The notes under the pieces: model-generated | Seen by the model: only the letters and a program-made list of their open reading frames with translations | Databases searched by the model: none | What the model was told of the DNA's origin: nothing | Assembly (NCBI GenBank): GCA_950022495.1 | Contig: CATLLJ010000005.1 | Location: forward strand, 52,037-116,036 | Length of the DNA: 64,000 nucleotides | Origin: an uncultured bacterium | GTDB taxonomy: Bacteria > Cyanobacteriota > Vampirovibrionia > Gastranaerophilales > Gastranaerophilaceae | Direction: 5' to 3' | Program-made: the position numbers and the translations under genes | Shown here: piece after piece, positions 53,636 to 64,000 of the stretch | Position numbering within the stretch: position 1 is the first letter of the stretch | How the letters are laid out: each line of letters starts with the position of its first letter

Positions 53636-54331
53636 ATGGATAAGATTGAACCGGTTAAATCAATTACACCTTTCGAGGTATACAAAGTTTTATCTTCGGA
53701 AAAACTTACTGATGGTCAAAAGGCAGAATTTATAAAAATGAATTCTGCGGCGGTAAAAAATGCTGCTGATGCCGAGATTTCCGCAATTGAATTTAAAGAA
53801 ATGATGGCTCATAGACCTCTGGTAAGGTTTAGACCGCTTAAAAATTCCTTTACAAAGCAGGGAGATGATATTATCCTTGCTAAAGCTTTAAATATTGATA
53901 AAAGAAGTATAAATATTTATATAAATTCTTTAATTAGCTCAAATTTTGAAGCAAAAGATGTTGATAAAGATACAATTGATAAGGTTAAAACCTATGTTTA
54001 CCGGCATGGAACAAAAGATCAGGTTGTTGCCTTTTTGGAATATGAATTGTCGGATGTTAAATTTGTGCTGGAAAGATTATATCGAACTTTTGACAGTAAT
54101 TCCGGCGGCGTGTTCGGCTATTTTTTACGCCCGATTCATAGGATGGACAATAATACTTTAAGTAGAATATATAATGTGGTCGATAAAAGTTTAAGAAATT
54201 CTCTTAATGCCGGATATATCGATCAAACAAAGTTTAATTCTACTGCCGAATGGGCTCTTGTCAAAATTCACGAAATTCAAAATAACTCAAAGGTTTTAAG
54301 AGCTTATGATTTGTATAAAGATTTAACATAA
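53636..54331 (+). CDS. Unknown helical protein next to tRNA-Ala
   Basis: 231 aa, starting 17 nt after the tRNA with AAAGGTG before the ATG, so it may share its transcript. Charged, helix-rich, no membrane segment or signal peptide. Recognisable pieces: an N-terminal ITPFEVYKVLSSEKLTDGQKAEFIK segment with the look of a short all-helical repeat, a central HRPLVRFRPLKNSFTKQGDD and a C-terminal NSKVLRAYDLYKDL. No family recognised. Confidence 0.75.
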   Translation: MDKIEPVKSITPFEVYKVLSSEKLTDGQKAEFIKMNSAAVKNAADAEISAIEFKEMMAHRPLVRFRPLKNSFTKQGDDIILAKALNIDKRSINIYINSLISSNFEAKDVDKDTIDKVKTYVYRHGTKDQVVAFLEYELSDVKFVLERLYRTFDSNSGGVFGYFLRPIHRMDNNTLSRIYNVVDKSLRNSLNAGYIDQTKFNSTAEWALVKIHEIQNNSKVLRAYDLYKDLT

Positions 54332-54377
54332 TTGCTTTGTTATATTCGATTATTTAGGCGTAATTTTAATCATGTAT

Positions 54378-54406
54378 TTGAAAAATTTTAAATATAGGTG
54401 TATAAT
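54378..54406 (+). promoter_or_regulatory. Consensus promoter of the symporter gene
   Basis: TTGAAA (54378-54383), 17-nt spacer, TATAAT (54401-54406), 43 nt before the ATG. Confidence 0.75.
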
Positions 54407-54448
54407 AAACAAGTCGTATATATAGATAAGAATTAAGAGGATAAATAT

Positions 54449-55771
54449 ATGAAGCTTCACATGCAGATTTTAATTGCACTAGGTCTAGGTATTAAACGAA
54501 ATTGGCATATTTTCTTCGGGATTATTGCCGGTATTTTGTTAGGAATATTCCTTCATTCGCATCCTAATATGCTTGTCGATAATATCTTAACCTTTGTAGG
54601 ACAGGTATTTATCAGATTAATTCAAATGGTTGTAATTCCGTTAGTTGTCTCTGCTATTATTATTGGGATTACGAGTGTTGGTGATAATAAGCAGCTTGGA
54701 AAATTCGGTTCTAAGATGATTATTTATTATGGTATTTTAACAACTATTGCAGTTACAATCGGTACAGTTTTAGCTTTGTTAATTAAACCGGGTACTGGTG
54801 CCGCTCATTACATAGCTTCTAATATTGCTTCTGATGTTCAAGCTTCTGTTGCTACAGCTATGCAGCAGCAACAAGGCAATATTTTAAACTTATTTTTAGG
54901 TTTTATTCCGAATAATCCGATGGAAGCTTTTGCTACCGGTAACATGGTTCCAATTATAATCTTTGTTGTTTTATTTGCTTTAGCTCTTGTGAAAGTTGGC
55001 GATGTAAACAGACCAATTGTTTCATTTTTTGAATCAGTATTTGCGGCTACAATGAAAATAACTGATTGGATTATGTTATTTGCCGCACCCGGTGTATTTG
55101 CACTTACCGCTAGTGCTGTATCAAGTTTTGGTGTTGATATATTCACAACAATATCTAAATATTTATTAGTACTTATGGCTGGCTTTGCAATTCAAGCCTT
55201 TGTTGTATATCCGGTATTTTTAAAATGTTTTTCAAAAGTATCTGCACCGATTTTGTTTTCAGCAATAGCTGAAGCAATAATGGTTGCCTTTGGTACAGCA
55301 AGCTCATCTGCAACATTGCCGTTAACAATTGCCTGCTGTGAAAAAAGAGGAATTTCTCATAAAATTTCAAGTTTTGTTTTACCTTTAGGTGCAACCTTGA
55401 ACTTTGATGGTACTGCTTTACTTCAAACAGTAGCGGTTATTTTCTTAGCTCAAGCTTACGGAGTGCCTCTTGATTTATTCTTGATTATTCAAATTGCATT
55501 ATTGGCAATAGTAGCTTCTAGTACATGTGCCGGTATTCCTGGCGGTGGATTGATTACTATTTCGTTAATCCTTAATGGTATGGGCTTAAGTCCTGAACAA
55601 TTAGTTGCAGGTTTTGCATTCTTATTTACAATTGAAAGACTTACTGATATGTTCAGATCTACTTTGAATGTAACTTCAGATGCTGTTGTTGCTGCAACAA
55701 TTGCGGATAATGAAAACGAAATCAATTATGATTTATTAAATAATCCGCAGGCTTATGAAGAGATTGCTTAG
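54449..55771 (+). CDS. Dicarboxylate/amino acid:cation symporter (DAACS, GltP/DctA type)
   Basis: 440 aa, about eight transmembrane helices plus the two re-entrant hairpins of this family. Serine-rich motif AFGTASSSATLPLTI near 270, the sodium/substrate segment VLPLGATLNFDGTAL near 312, IPGGGLI near 367 and RLTDMFRSTLNVTSDAVVA near 395. Family members take up glutamate, aspartate or C4-dicarboxylates with Na+ or H+. It has a consensus promoter and GAGGAT ribosome site, and is followed after 8 nt by queF. Confidence 0.93.
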   Translation: MKLHMQILIALGLGIKRNWHIFFGIIAGILLGIFLHSHPNMLVDNILTFVGQVFIRLIQMVVIPLVVSAIIIGITSVGDNKQLGKFGSKMIIYYGILTTIAVTIGTVLALLIKPGTGAAHYIASNIASDVQASVATAMQQQQGNILNLFLGFIPNNPMEAFATGNMVPIIIFVVLFALALVKVGDVNRPIVSFFESVFAATMKITDWIMLFAAPGVFALTASAVSSFGVDIFTTISKYLLVLMAGFAIQAFVVYPVFLKCFSKVSAPILFSAIAEAIMVAFGTASSSATLPLTIACCEKRGISHKISSFVLPLGATLNFDGTALLQTVAVIFLAQAYGVPLDLFLIIQIALLAIVASSTCAGIPGGGLITISLILNGMGLSPEQLVAGFAFLFTIERLTDMFRSTLNVTSDAVVAATIADNENEINYDLLNNPQAYEEIA

Positions 55772-55779
55772 AGGTTTTC

Positions 55780-56685
55780 ATGTCTGATTTGTCAATAACG
55801 GATAAAATAGCTTCTACATGGCTGGGTAAAAAAATCAGCGGTAGTGAGGAATATAATCCGTCATTACTTGTTGCAGTACCACGAGCAGAAAATCGTTCAC
55901 AATATAATATTAAAAATGGTAAACTTCCATTTTGCGGCTGGGATGTCTGGCATGCTTATGAATTCTCTGCGTTAACTGAAAATGGTTTGCCGGTGACTAG
56001 ATTATTAAAGTTAAAATATAATTGTAATAATGAGTTTATTGTTGAATCAAAATCATTAAAACTTTATCTAAATTCTTATAATATGAGCAGATTTGGAACT
56101 AATATTAATGAGTGTCTTGCTATCTGCAAAGAAAATATTGAAAAAGATTTATCAAATGTATTAAAAACTAATGTAGAGGTTAATTTTCTGGATAATAATG
56201 CGGAACGGGTTTATATATTTAATGAATTTGAGAATATTTTAAACTTTGTTGATGAAAAATCCTTAAAAATAACGAAATTTAAAGAGTCTCCAGACGTCAT
56301 TAAATTGGATAATTCAGAACAGGTTAAGGAACATTATTTAATGTTTGACTCATTGCGTTCAAATTGCAGAGTTACCCACCAGCCTGATTTTGGTGATGTT
56401 TTCATTTATTATAAATCTTCAAAAGATATTAGTGAAGGAAGTTTAGTGGAATATCTTGTATCATTCCGTTCTGAATATCATTTTCATGAAGAATGTTGTG
56501 AAATGATTTATAAAAGGTTGTATGATTTGCTTGACGCAGATGATGAATTGTTTGTTTGTGCATTATATACAAGACGCGGCGGTATAGATATTTCTCCTGC
56601 TCGCTGGAGTAAAAATTGTGAAATCAGCGATGTCTATAACTTATTAGACTTATCAAAATATGCAAGATGTGGAATTAAGCAATAG
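55780..56685 (+). CDS. queF: NADPH-dependent 7-cyano-7-deazaguanine reductase (long, YqfM-like form)
   Basis: Reduces preQ0 to preQ1 for queuosine synthesis. At 301 aa it belongs to the long, two-module QueF type: LYNPSLL-like NPSLLVAVPRAENR, ESKSLKLYLNSYNMSRF, the catalytic cysteine in LRSNCRVTHQPDFGD and the C-terminal FHEECCEMIYKRL and YTRRGGIDISPARW. All key residues are intact. GAGG precedes the ATG. No other queuosine gene is in the window. yraN follows after 9 nt. Confidence 0.95.
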   Translation: MSDLSITDKIASTWLGKKISGSEEYNPSLLVAVPRAENRSQYNIKNGKLPFCGWDVWHAYEFSALTENGLPVTRLLKLKYNCNNEFIVESKSLKLYLNSYNMSRFGTNINECLAICKENIEKDLSNVLKTNVEVNFLDNNAERVYIFNEFENILNFVDEKSLKITKFKESPDVIKLDNSEQVKEHYLMFDSLRSNCRVTHQPDFGDVFIYYKSSKDISEGSLVEYLVSFRSEYHFHEECCEMIYKRLYDLLDADDELFVCALYTRRGGIDISPARWSKNCEISDVYNLLDLSKYARCGIKQ

Positions 56686-56694
56686 GTGTAACCA

Positions 56695-57036
56695 GTGAAT
56701 AACAGGCAGTTTGGAAATTCAGGTGAAGATTTAGCTTGCGAATACCTAATAAAAAACGGGTATGAAATACTTGAGCGTAATAAACATTTTTCAAAATTCT
56801 GTGAAATTGATATTATTGCCAAACACAAGAAAACAGTAGTATTTGTCGAGGTAAAAACTCGTAAAACTGATAATTTTGGAACCCCGTTAGAATCAATTAC
56901 AAAGACTAAATATAATAATATTAAAACAGGGGTTTTATCCTATGCAACTGAGAATAAAATAAAAGATTTTCAGATTGATGTAATTGGAATAACCCTGTAC
57001 CCTGAGCTAAAGTTAGAACATTTAAAAAATGTATAA
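56695..57036 (+). CDS. yraN: YraN/UPF0102-family endonuclease-like protein
   Basis: 113 aa from a GTG start (AGGTG upstream). The pattern GNSGEDLACEYLIKNGYEILERNKHF, CEIDIIAKHKKTVVFVEVKTRK is that of the UPF0102 family, a Holliday-junction-resolvase-like fold with Asp/Glu-x-Lys active-site residues. Function not established, possibly nuclease. Co-transcribed with queF and the symporter. Confidence 0.9.
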   Translation: MNNRQFGNSGEDLACEYLIKNGYEILERNKHFSKFCEIDIIAKHKKTVVFVEVKTRKTDNFGTPLESITKTKYNNIKTGVLSYATENKIKDFQIDVIGITLYPELKLEHLKNV

Positions 57037-57039
57037 CAA

Positions 57040-57599
57040 GATAACATATATTATGTAATACTATTTTTACGGTAAAGCTTCTGTAGATTTGTTTTTATTC
57101 CACATTTCTTTGACCGCAAAGAAACGTGGAGCAAAGAAACTCTCTCCCAGCACTGTCTTGCGTCGCTCGCGATAAACGGGTCTACCGGCAAGGCTCAACG
57201 CCTTGACCGTTCGCCCTCTGCTCGCTAGCGTTGCGTTCACTAATAAATTGTAAATGCTCAACCCAAAGCGAGTAAACTCACTCAGGTGTCACCCTGACTC
57301 CTCACCGGAGTGGGTACATTGCTACCAATATTGGTATACGGAGTCTAATTACCTAATATATTTACCCCTAGTCGTTCAAACAATACTCGCTTTTGTTGTT
57401 GTTTCGCATAACATTTATTGTTCACTTCGTGGAGGTCGAACCTTTCTCAATCTAACTCGGGGGTTCGGGGGCGATGCCCCTGATGACTCGTTTCATTTGG
57501 TCGCGTTTTTCTCTTTCTTTGCTTCCGTTTCTTTCTCTTTTACTCGCAATAAAAGAGAAAGAAATGAAGAATGAGATTTTATACATAATATATGTTATC
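57040..57599. mobile_element. MITE-like noncoding repeat element, copy 2
   Basis: A 560-bp gene-free stretch bounded by GATAACATATATTATGT (57040-57056) and its exact reverse complement ACATAATATATGTTATC (57583-57599). The ends share the ACATAATAT core with the element at 13.8 kb. It contains a hairpin at 57101-57128, a locally GC-rich middle (about 57145-57300), a G-rich hairpin GGGGC-gat-GCCCC (57468-57480) and a 15-bp hairpin (57528-57542 / 57550-57564) identical to that of copy 1. The last 100 bp match copy 1 in inverted orientation. No transposase. The rest of the gap to 57681 holds the speB leader. Confidence 0.7.
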
Positions 57600-57681
57600 A
57601 AACTCTAGTCTTATCAGTGTCTAAGATTTATTTTTATAGTAAAATATAAAAAGTTAGGGATAATATTTAAGAGGAGTAAAA

Positions 57682-58518
57682 ATGTTAAGAGGACCTTTTT
57701 TAGATAGAAGCTGGATGGCTCAAAATTCGGATTATAACTCATCGGATATTGTTATGTTAGGACTGCCGTTTGACGGTACTGTGTCATATCGCCCGGGCTC
57801 AAGATTTGCACCGGAACAAATTCGGCTTGCAAGCTGGGGGCTGGAAGAATATTCGCCAACTTTTGATAAAGAATTGTCCGATGTGAACTTTCATGATGCA
57901 GGGGATTTGGAATTTCCTCTTGGTAATACTTATAAAACTCTTGAACAAATTGAACAAAATGTCGAAGATATTTATAAAGACGGGAAACGTGTTTTTGGTA
58001 TAGGGGGAGAACATCTGGTAACACTTCCTGAAGTTAAAGCTGTTTCTAAATTTTATGATAACTTAGCAGTTGTGCATTTTGATGCTCATACTGATTTAAG
58101 AGAAGAATATATGGGTGAAGAAATGTCTCATAGTGCTGTAATACGACATATTTCAAAATTTGTGAAGCCTGAAAATATTAAACAAGTCGGTATTCGCTCA
58201 GGTATGAAAGAAGAATGGGAGTTTATGCAAAAACATAATACATTGTGTCATAAATATTCTGATTTGGATTCATTAAAATGTAAAAATGTATTTATTACCG
58301 TAGATTTGGATTGTCTTGATACTTCAATTATGCCTGGAACAGGTACGCCTGAGGTTGGCGGTATGACATTTGATGAACTTCTTGGCTGGTTTAAATATTT
58401 GAAAGATTTCAATATTGTAGGCGCTGATGTTGTAGAATTGGCACCGGATTACGATGCAAGCGGTGCTTCAACGGCGGTTGCTACAAAAGTTATTAGAGAA
58501 CTTTTAATGATTATGTAG
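57682..58518 (+). CDS. speB: Agmatinase
   Basis: Hydrolyses agmatine to putrescine and urea with a dinuclear Mn site. 278 aa with the ureohydrolase motifs GIGGEHLVTLPEV, VVHFDAHTDLREEYMGEEMSH and ITVDLDCLDTSIMPGTGTPEVGG, containing the metal-binding His and Asp residues, and VGADVVELAPDYD. Length typical. GAGGAG precedes the ATG. The next gene, ligA, starts 12 nt later. Arginine decarboxylase is not nearby. Confidence 0.93.
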   Translation: MLRGPFLDRSWMAQNSDYNSSDIVMLGLPFDGTVSYRPGSRFAPEQIRLASWGLEEYSPTFDKELSDVNFHDAGDLEFPLGNTYKTLEQIEQNVEDIYKDGKRVFGIGGEHLVTLPEVKAVSKFYDNLAVVHFDAHTDLREEYMGEEMSHSAVIRHISKFVKPENIKQVGIRSGMKEEWEFMQKHNTLCHKYSDLDSLKCKNVFITVDLDCLDTSIMPGTGTPEVGGMTFDELLGWFKYLKDFNIVGADVVELAPDYDASGASTAVATKVIRELLMIM

Positions 58519-60522
<2,004 letters not shown>

Positions 60523-60538
60523 AAGGATTTATGGATAT

Positions 60539-61009
60539 ATGAAAATAATTCAAATTGATGGTTTTAAAGGTTTAATAACGGCTGCTTTTATAGGTATTTG
60601 CCTATTTGCAGGCTTTGTAGTATTCCCGGGAATGGTGTCAATGCACTTATGGAATAAATATCTTGTTAATTTGTTTATGTTTCCTGTGCTGGATGTTTTT
60701 CAGGGTGTCCTTTTATGGGGGATTATTGCAATTACTTATTGTATATTATCCAAAAAAGGTTTAGCAGTTTCCTTTAAAGAAAGTGAAGCTTTAAGCGAGT
60801 CTGAACTTGATATGATTATGAAAAAGGCAAAAATCCACTCTCAAATGAAAAAAGTTAATCATATTATTCAGAAATCAGATTGTTTTGAGTTTCAAAAAGA
60901 ATCTTCCAAGTCAAACAAGGATTTGTCTCAAATGTCATCACCAATTGCAAAATCATGTGATATATCAAGCGAGAAGAATAACGAAGAAGAAACAGTTTCA
61001 AAATTATAA
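60539..61009 (+). CDS. Small membrane protein of unknown function
   Basis: 156 aa. Two hydrophobic helices (about 10-33 GLITAAFIGICLFAGFVVFPG and about 48-70 FPVLDVFQGVLLWGIIAITYCIL) and a charged, Ser/Glu/Lys-rich cytoplasmic tail of about 85 residues with ESEALSESELDMIMKKAK. No family recognised. It lies 16 nt after ligA and 26 nt before the SIMPL gene. Confidence 0.75.
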   Translation: MKIIQIDGFKGLITAAFIGICLFAGFVVFPGMVSMHLWNKYLVNLFMFPVLDVFQGVLLWGIIAITYCILSKKGLAVSFKESEALSESELDMIMKKAKIHSQMKKVNHIIQKSDCFEFQKESSKSNKDLSQMSSPIAKSCDISSEKNNEEETVSKL

Positions 61010-61035
61010 TAATATTTGTTTTTAAAGGAGGTATT

Positions 61036-61797
61036 ATGAAAAAGTTAGTAATGGCATCTTTATTTAGTGCGGCACTATTGGTTGCACCTTTTGCAGCTTT
61101 ACCGGCTGGAGCATTGAATAATGAGGTTGAAAAAGGAAGTATTTCAGTTTCTTATACTGCAGAAAAAGAAGTTGCACCTGACACAGTGGAAGTTTCAATT
61201 GCGATTAAAACCGATGATAAAAAATCTATGTCTGTTGCAGTTTCTAAGAATAAAGAAATCTCAGATAAGGTTTATGAATATGTAAAAGGTGTTATTACAC
61301 CTTCAAATGGTGACTATATAAAAACTTCAAATTACTCAGCTAATCCATCTTATGTTTATGAAAGTGGTAAAAGATTGTTCAGTAAATATGAGGTTTCAAA
61401 TAATATAATTGTTCATACTAAATCTATTGATAAAATCTCTACAATAATAGATAAATCTTTGGCTTTAGGTGCAACTAATGTTGATAGTTTAAACTTTAGC
61501 TTATCAAAGAAAGATGCTGAATGTGCAGAGTTATTATCTTTAGCAACACGTCAGGCAAAAAATAGAGCAAATATTATTGCCGAATCAGCAGGAACTACTG
61601 TTGCAGGAATTCGTAATATTGATGCTTCTTGTACCCTAAATAGACACAATACTATCAATTATGCAAGAAATACTATGCTAATGAAGAGTATGGCTATGGA
61701 TGGTGCTGTTGCTGAAGCTGCCGGTGCCTCTCCGCAGATTGAATCCGGTGTGATTACTGTTTATTCAAATGTAAATGCAACATTCTATGTAAAATAA
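61036..61797 (+). CDS. SIMPL (DUF541) domain exported protein
   Basis: 253 aa. Signal peptide MKKLVMASLFSAALLVAPFA (cleavage likely near GALN). The mature protein has the SIMPL beginning SISVSYTAEKEVAPDTVEVSIAIKT and ends with VITVYSNVNATFYVK. DUF541 proteins are periplasmic or outer-membrane oxidative-stress or signalling-associated proteins whose role is not settled. AAGGAGG precedes the ATG; a terminator follows. Confidence 0.9.
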   Translation: MKKLVMASLFSAALLVAPFAALPAGALNNEVEKGSISVSYTAEKEVAPDTVEVSIAIKTDDKKSMSVAVSKNKEISDKVYEYVKGVITPSNGDYIKTSNYSANPSYVYESGKRLFSKYEVSNNIIVHTKSIDKISTIIDKSLALGATNVDSLNFSLSKKDAECAELLSLATRQAKNRANIIAESAGTTVAGIRNIDASCTLNRHNTINYARNTMLMKSMAMDGAVAEAAGASPQIESGVITVYSNVNATFYVK

Positions 61798-61815
61798 TTA
61801 CAATAAACGCATAAC

Positions 61816-61853
61816 AAAAAGCTCGAAGTATTTATTTATACTTCGAGCTTTTT
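61816..61853. terminator. Bidirectional terminator
   Basis: AAAAAGCTCGAAGTAT-ttattt-ATACTTCGAGCTTTTT between convergent SIMPL and the small exported-protein gene. Confidence 0.9.
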
Positions 61854-61869
61854 GTTTAATGTTAAAAAA

Positions 61870-62097
61870 TTACTTTTTGTAAGTTCTTTTACCGTTATTT
61901 AACCAAGGTGCAGCTTCCAAATCATCAATATTATATTTCAACAAATATGTTGAATCTGTATCTGCTGGTTTTTGAACATTTGGAGTTGCTGTTGAAGCAG
62001 CTTTTTTTGCCGGTTTTTTATCATAATTTGCGGCTGCCATTGTCATAACTTGAGTTTGGAATAACAATAAAGCTATAATAATTGCAATCTTTTTCAT
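61870..62097 (-). CDS. Small exported protein of unknown function
   Basis: 75 aa with signal peptide MKKIAIIIALLLFQTQVM (cleavage probably after MAA). The mature part is Lys/Ala/Pro-rich (DKKPAKKAASTATPNVQ) and ends with DDLEAAPWLNNGKRTYKK. No family recognised. AGGAG precedes the ATG. It follows apt on the same strand after 26 nt. Confidence 0.75.
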   Translation of the reverse strand: MKKIAIIIALLLFQTQVMTMAAANYDKKPAKKAASTATPNVQKPADTDSTYLLKYNIDDLEAAPWLNNGKRTYKK

Positions 62098-62123
62098 TCT
62101 ATTTTCTCCTACAATTCATTCTG

Positions 62124-62657
62124 CTAGTATTGTAACATAGAAATTACTTTTCCGCAATCTGTTAATTTTTCTTTTCCGTTTAATGCGGAAAGTTCAATTA
62201 AAAATGCAGCACCAACTAAATTCCCGCCTGCTTTTTTGATTAAGTTACATGCAGCTTTAGCTGTTCCGCCTGTAGCTAGAAGGTCATCTACAACTAGAAC
62301 ATTTGCACCTTTTTCTATTGCATCTGCGTGAATTTCAATAGTATCTGAACCGTATTCAAGATCATAAGATTCTTTTATTGTTTCTGCAGGTAATTTGTTT
62401 GGTTTTCTTACCGGTATAAATCCGCAGTTTAATTTATAAGCCATTGGCATACCAAAAATAAATCCGCGGCTTTCAATCCCTGCAATGTAGTCTATTTTGT
62501 AATCTTTGTACTGGTCACAAAGATAATCAACCATAACTTTCATTGTTTCTGCGTCTTTAAGTCCGGTTGTAATATCTCTAAATATGATTCCTTCTTTCGG
62601 AAAATTAGGAACTGCTCTAATTTTATTTTTTACATCTTCAATTGTTAATGTTGTCAT
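62124..62657 (-). CDS. apt: Adenine phosphoribosyltransferase
   Basis: Salvages adenine to AMP with PRPP. 177 aa; IRAVPNFPKEGIIFRDIT start, GIESRGFIFGMPMAYKL, FIPVRKPNKLPAETIKESYDLEYG and the PRPP motif VLVVDDLLATGGTAKAACNL are all typical. GGAG 11 nt before the ATG. It lies between the glycosyltransferase and the small exported protein in a minus-strand run. Confidence 0.96.
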   Translation of the reverse strand: MTTLTIEDVKNKIRAVPNFPKEGIIFRDITTGLKDAETMKVMVDYLCDQYKDYKIDYIAGIESRGFIFGMPMAYKLNCGFIPVRKPNKLPAETIKESYDLEYGSDTIEIHADAIEKGANVLVVDDLLATGGTAKAACNLIKKAGGNLVGAAFLIELSALNGKEKLTDCGKVISMLQY

Positions 62658-62670
62658 TTATCTTTTTCTC

Positions 62671-64000
62671 CTATCTATTCAGTAATAAATTTTTTAATTC
62701 ATCTTTTGCTTTTTTAATTTTTTGTTTAGCACGCTGAATTGCGTGTTCATGCTGGATAAGTCCGTGAGCTGTTTTACCCCAGTTCATATCTTTTTTCATA
62801 AATAATATTTTTGTTCCGATGAATAATACAAGCGGGAACCATATTATTAAAAGGTAAATCGAAGTTTCAATTGCTTGAACCAGAGCATTCCATCTGGAAA
62901 GATTATCATATCTTCTCAAGCTGTATCTGCATGCTATCATAAATCCAAGTCCAATGATAGCCCCCATAATAACAGATGACATTAAAATGTGCGGAGTGGC
63001 ACCTTTTATTATTACTTTCATCAGAAGTATGCCTATTTCAATAATAAACCACGCAGGCATTATGAATTCTGAAATATACGCTATCATGTCTAATCTTACA
63101 CGAAGTGACATTTTTTTTGATGTGAGAATATCCCAAAAATATTCTAAATATCTTCTAATAGTGCCTTCTAACCAGCGTCTGCGTTGTCTGTATAACGGTG
63201 AAAGGTACATAATACCTTCTTCATACACAACTGTGTCAGGACAAAATCTTACGTCCCATCCCTTGATGTGAAGTCTGGTTGACATGTCTAAATCATCTGT
63301 AATTGTATAATTATTCCAGCCGTTAATATCTTCAAGAGCTTCTCTTTTGATAAGTTCGCCGTTACCGCGAAGTTCAACTGCACCTTTAACGGAGTCTCTG
63401 CTTACTTGAAAATGTGTATCCATTGTCATTTCATTGTTTTGACATCTGGTCAAAAGGTTTGTGTCTTTATTTCTAACAACTTTTCTAGCTTGAACAGCTC
63501 CAACATCTTTAGGTTCCAGTTCGTAAACTAAATTTGTTAAAAAATCCTTTTCCATTGTTGCATCGGCGTCAAAAACCAGAATAGCTTCGCCTTTCGCAAA
63601 TTGTAATGCATCATTTAGTACAGCGGATTTCCCAGGAAACGCATCTTTTGGTCTAATAAAAGCGATAACTTTATTAGGATATTTTTGTTCTAAATCCTTG
63701 ATAACAGATGCTGTATTATCTGTACTTCTGTCATCAATAGCAATGATTTCAAAATTTGGATAATCCATTTGTAAAACTGTTTCTACAGTATTACTTATAA
63801 CTGATTCTTCATTATGTGCTGGAATCATAATGCTAATGAACGGTTTATAATTTTCATTTTTTTCTTTAGGATTTTTAAGGGCAATTCTTTTTTTTATTTT
63901 AGTTGCAATTGTAGTAAACAATGCATAAACACTCATGATAGAAACAAGAATAGCAAGTCCCCATACTGTATAACTTTGAAATATGTAAATAAATGCAGTT
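62671..64000 (-). CDS. Family 2 membrane glycosyltransferase (5' end outside window)
   Basis: Open frame from the window end to 62671. From the ATG at 63936, the GT2 motifs are SIMIPAHNEES (about 35), IDDRSTDN (68), the DxD-like VFDADATME (121-129), TDDLDM (213-218) and QRRRW (251-255), the Q/RxxRW signature of processive synthases. Three to four C-terminal membrane helices follow (from about 280). The frame stays open and hydrophobic upstream of that ATG (21 more codons), so the true start and an N-terminal helix are outside the window. BcsA/PgaC-like polysaccharide synthase is likely; the product is unknown. Confidence 0.88.
   Translation of the reverse strand, partial: TAFIYIFQSYTVWGLAILVSIMSVYALFTTIATKIKKRIALKNPKEKNENYKPFISIMIPAHNEESVISNTVETVLQMDYPNFEIIAIDDRSTDNTASVIKDLEQKYPNKVIAFIRPKDAFPGKSAVLNDALQFAKGEAILVFDADATMEKDFLTNLVYELEPKDVGAVQARKVVRNKDTNLLTRCQNNEMTMDTHFQVSRDSVKGAVELRGNGELIKREALEDINGWNNYTITDDLDMSTRLHIKGWDVRFCPDTVVYEEGIMYLSPLYRQRRRWLEGTIRRYLEYFWDILTSKKMSLRVRLDMIAYISEFIMPAWFIIEIGILLMKVIIKGATPHILMSSVIMGAIIGLGFMIACRYSLRRYDNLSRWNALVQAIETSIYLLIIWFPLVLFIGTKILFMKKDMNWGKTAHGLIQHEHAIQRAKQKIKKAKDELKNLLLNR

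Noticed and set aside
53517-53735. 72-codon ORF crossing tRNA-Ala
   Set aside because: It runs through the tRNA gene and has no ribosome site.
57067-57574. ORFs of 64 and 106 codons in the gap before speB
   Set aside because: They fall inside the hairpin-rich repeat element, have no ribosome sites, and related frames occur in the copy at 13.8 kb.

Overview
The window is AT-rich, densely coded bacterial chromosome with standard genetic code (TGA is a true stop in ymdB and coaE). Several features point to an uncultured, fermentative, Gram-negative-type relative of Cyanobacteria, most likely Candidatus Melainabacteria / Gastranaerophilales (inference): pseudopilins with the FTLAEVLITLG signature ending in small Cys-rich domains, many short lineage-specific proteins, a cyanobacterial-style membrane-anchored YvcK, Rex plus EtfAB redox genes, and many genes with no Shine-Dalgarno sequence. 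No prophage, CRISPR array, transposase or rRNA operon was seen.

Layout. 0-5.5 kb: pxpA, yvcK, panB-panC (7-nt overlap), an orphan oppF-type ATPase and smpB. 5.5-10 kb (minus strand): LOG-family protein, a degenerate pseudopilin, a PHP phosphoesterase, ymdB and rny. 10-14.2 kb: a pseudopilin gene broken by a 9-G tract, lineage-specific proteins, a DUF167 gene and a MITE-like repeat element. 14.2-21.5 kb: rel (ppGpp), an NfeD-like/flotillin pair, then an electron-transfer cluster (NfnA-like flavoprotein, 61-aa Cys protein, etfB, etfA). 21.5-28 kb is the oddest part: a low-complexity unknown protein, a cytoplasmic M16 peptidase, and two tandem Asn/Gln/Thr-rich paralogues sharing a perfect 680-bp block and the same in-frame TGA, after which both frames stay open into unrelated tails. 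28-41.5 kb: purA, uvrA, two exported paralogues, a TerC/DUF475 protein, ahcY, a very large GH13-like enzyme and ychF. 41.5-45 kb: very small proteins, a ribbon-helix-helix regulator and tuf. 45-50 kb: coaX, a second pseudopilin broken by a 10-G tract, rex, ybgC, an rsuA/rluB-type synthase, coaE and a CHAP protein. 50-57 kb: MsbA-like exporter, alpha/beta hydrolase, tRNA-Leu, tRNA-Ala, gltP-type symporter, queF, yraN. 57-64 kb: a second MITE-like element, speB, ligA, SIMPL protein, apt and a glycosyltransferase that runs off the window.

Most notable signals. (1) Two pseudopilin genes each have a good ribosome site and ATG, a 9-12 codon leader and a homopolymeric G tract; in both the pilin frame is restored only if the tract is 8 or 11 G, so both read as phase-OFF here, suggesting slipped-strand switching of surface or secretion components. 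(2) The duplicated TGA-interrupted genes look like a gene-converted cassette with readthrough or a shared nonsense mutation. (3) Six unknown or accessory genes share a promoter-like motif close to CTTTATATATATGTAAGGG, 36-52 nt before their starts, suggesting one regulon. (4) Tiny proteins and the RHH regulator share a C-terminal NA-x-I-x-x-x-LL tail. (5) Two noncoding, hairpin-rich elements with matching AT-rich ends look like a dispersed MITE-like family.

Housekeeping genes in the window cover part of CoA synthesis (panB, panC, coaX, coaE), stress and RNA turnover (rel, rny, ymdB, smpB), DNA repair (uvrA, ligA) and purine/methyl salvage (purA, apt, ahcY).
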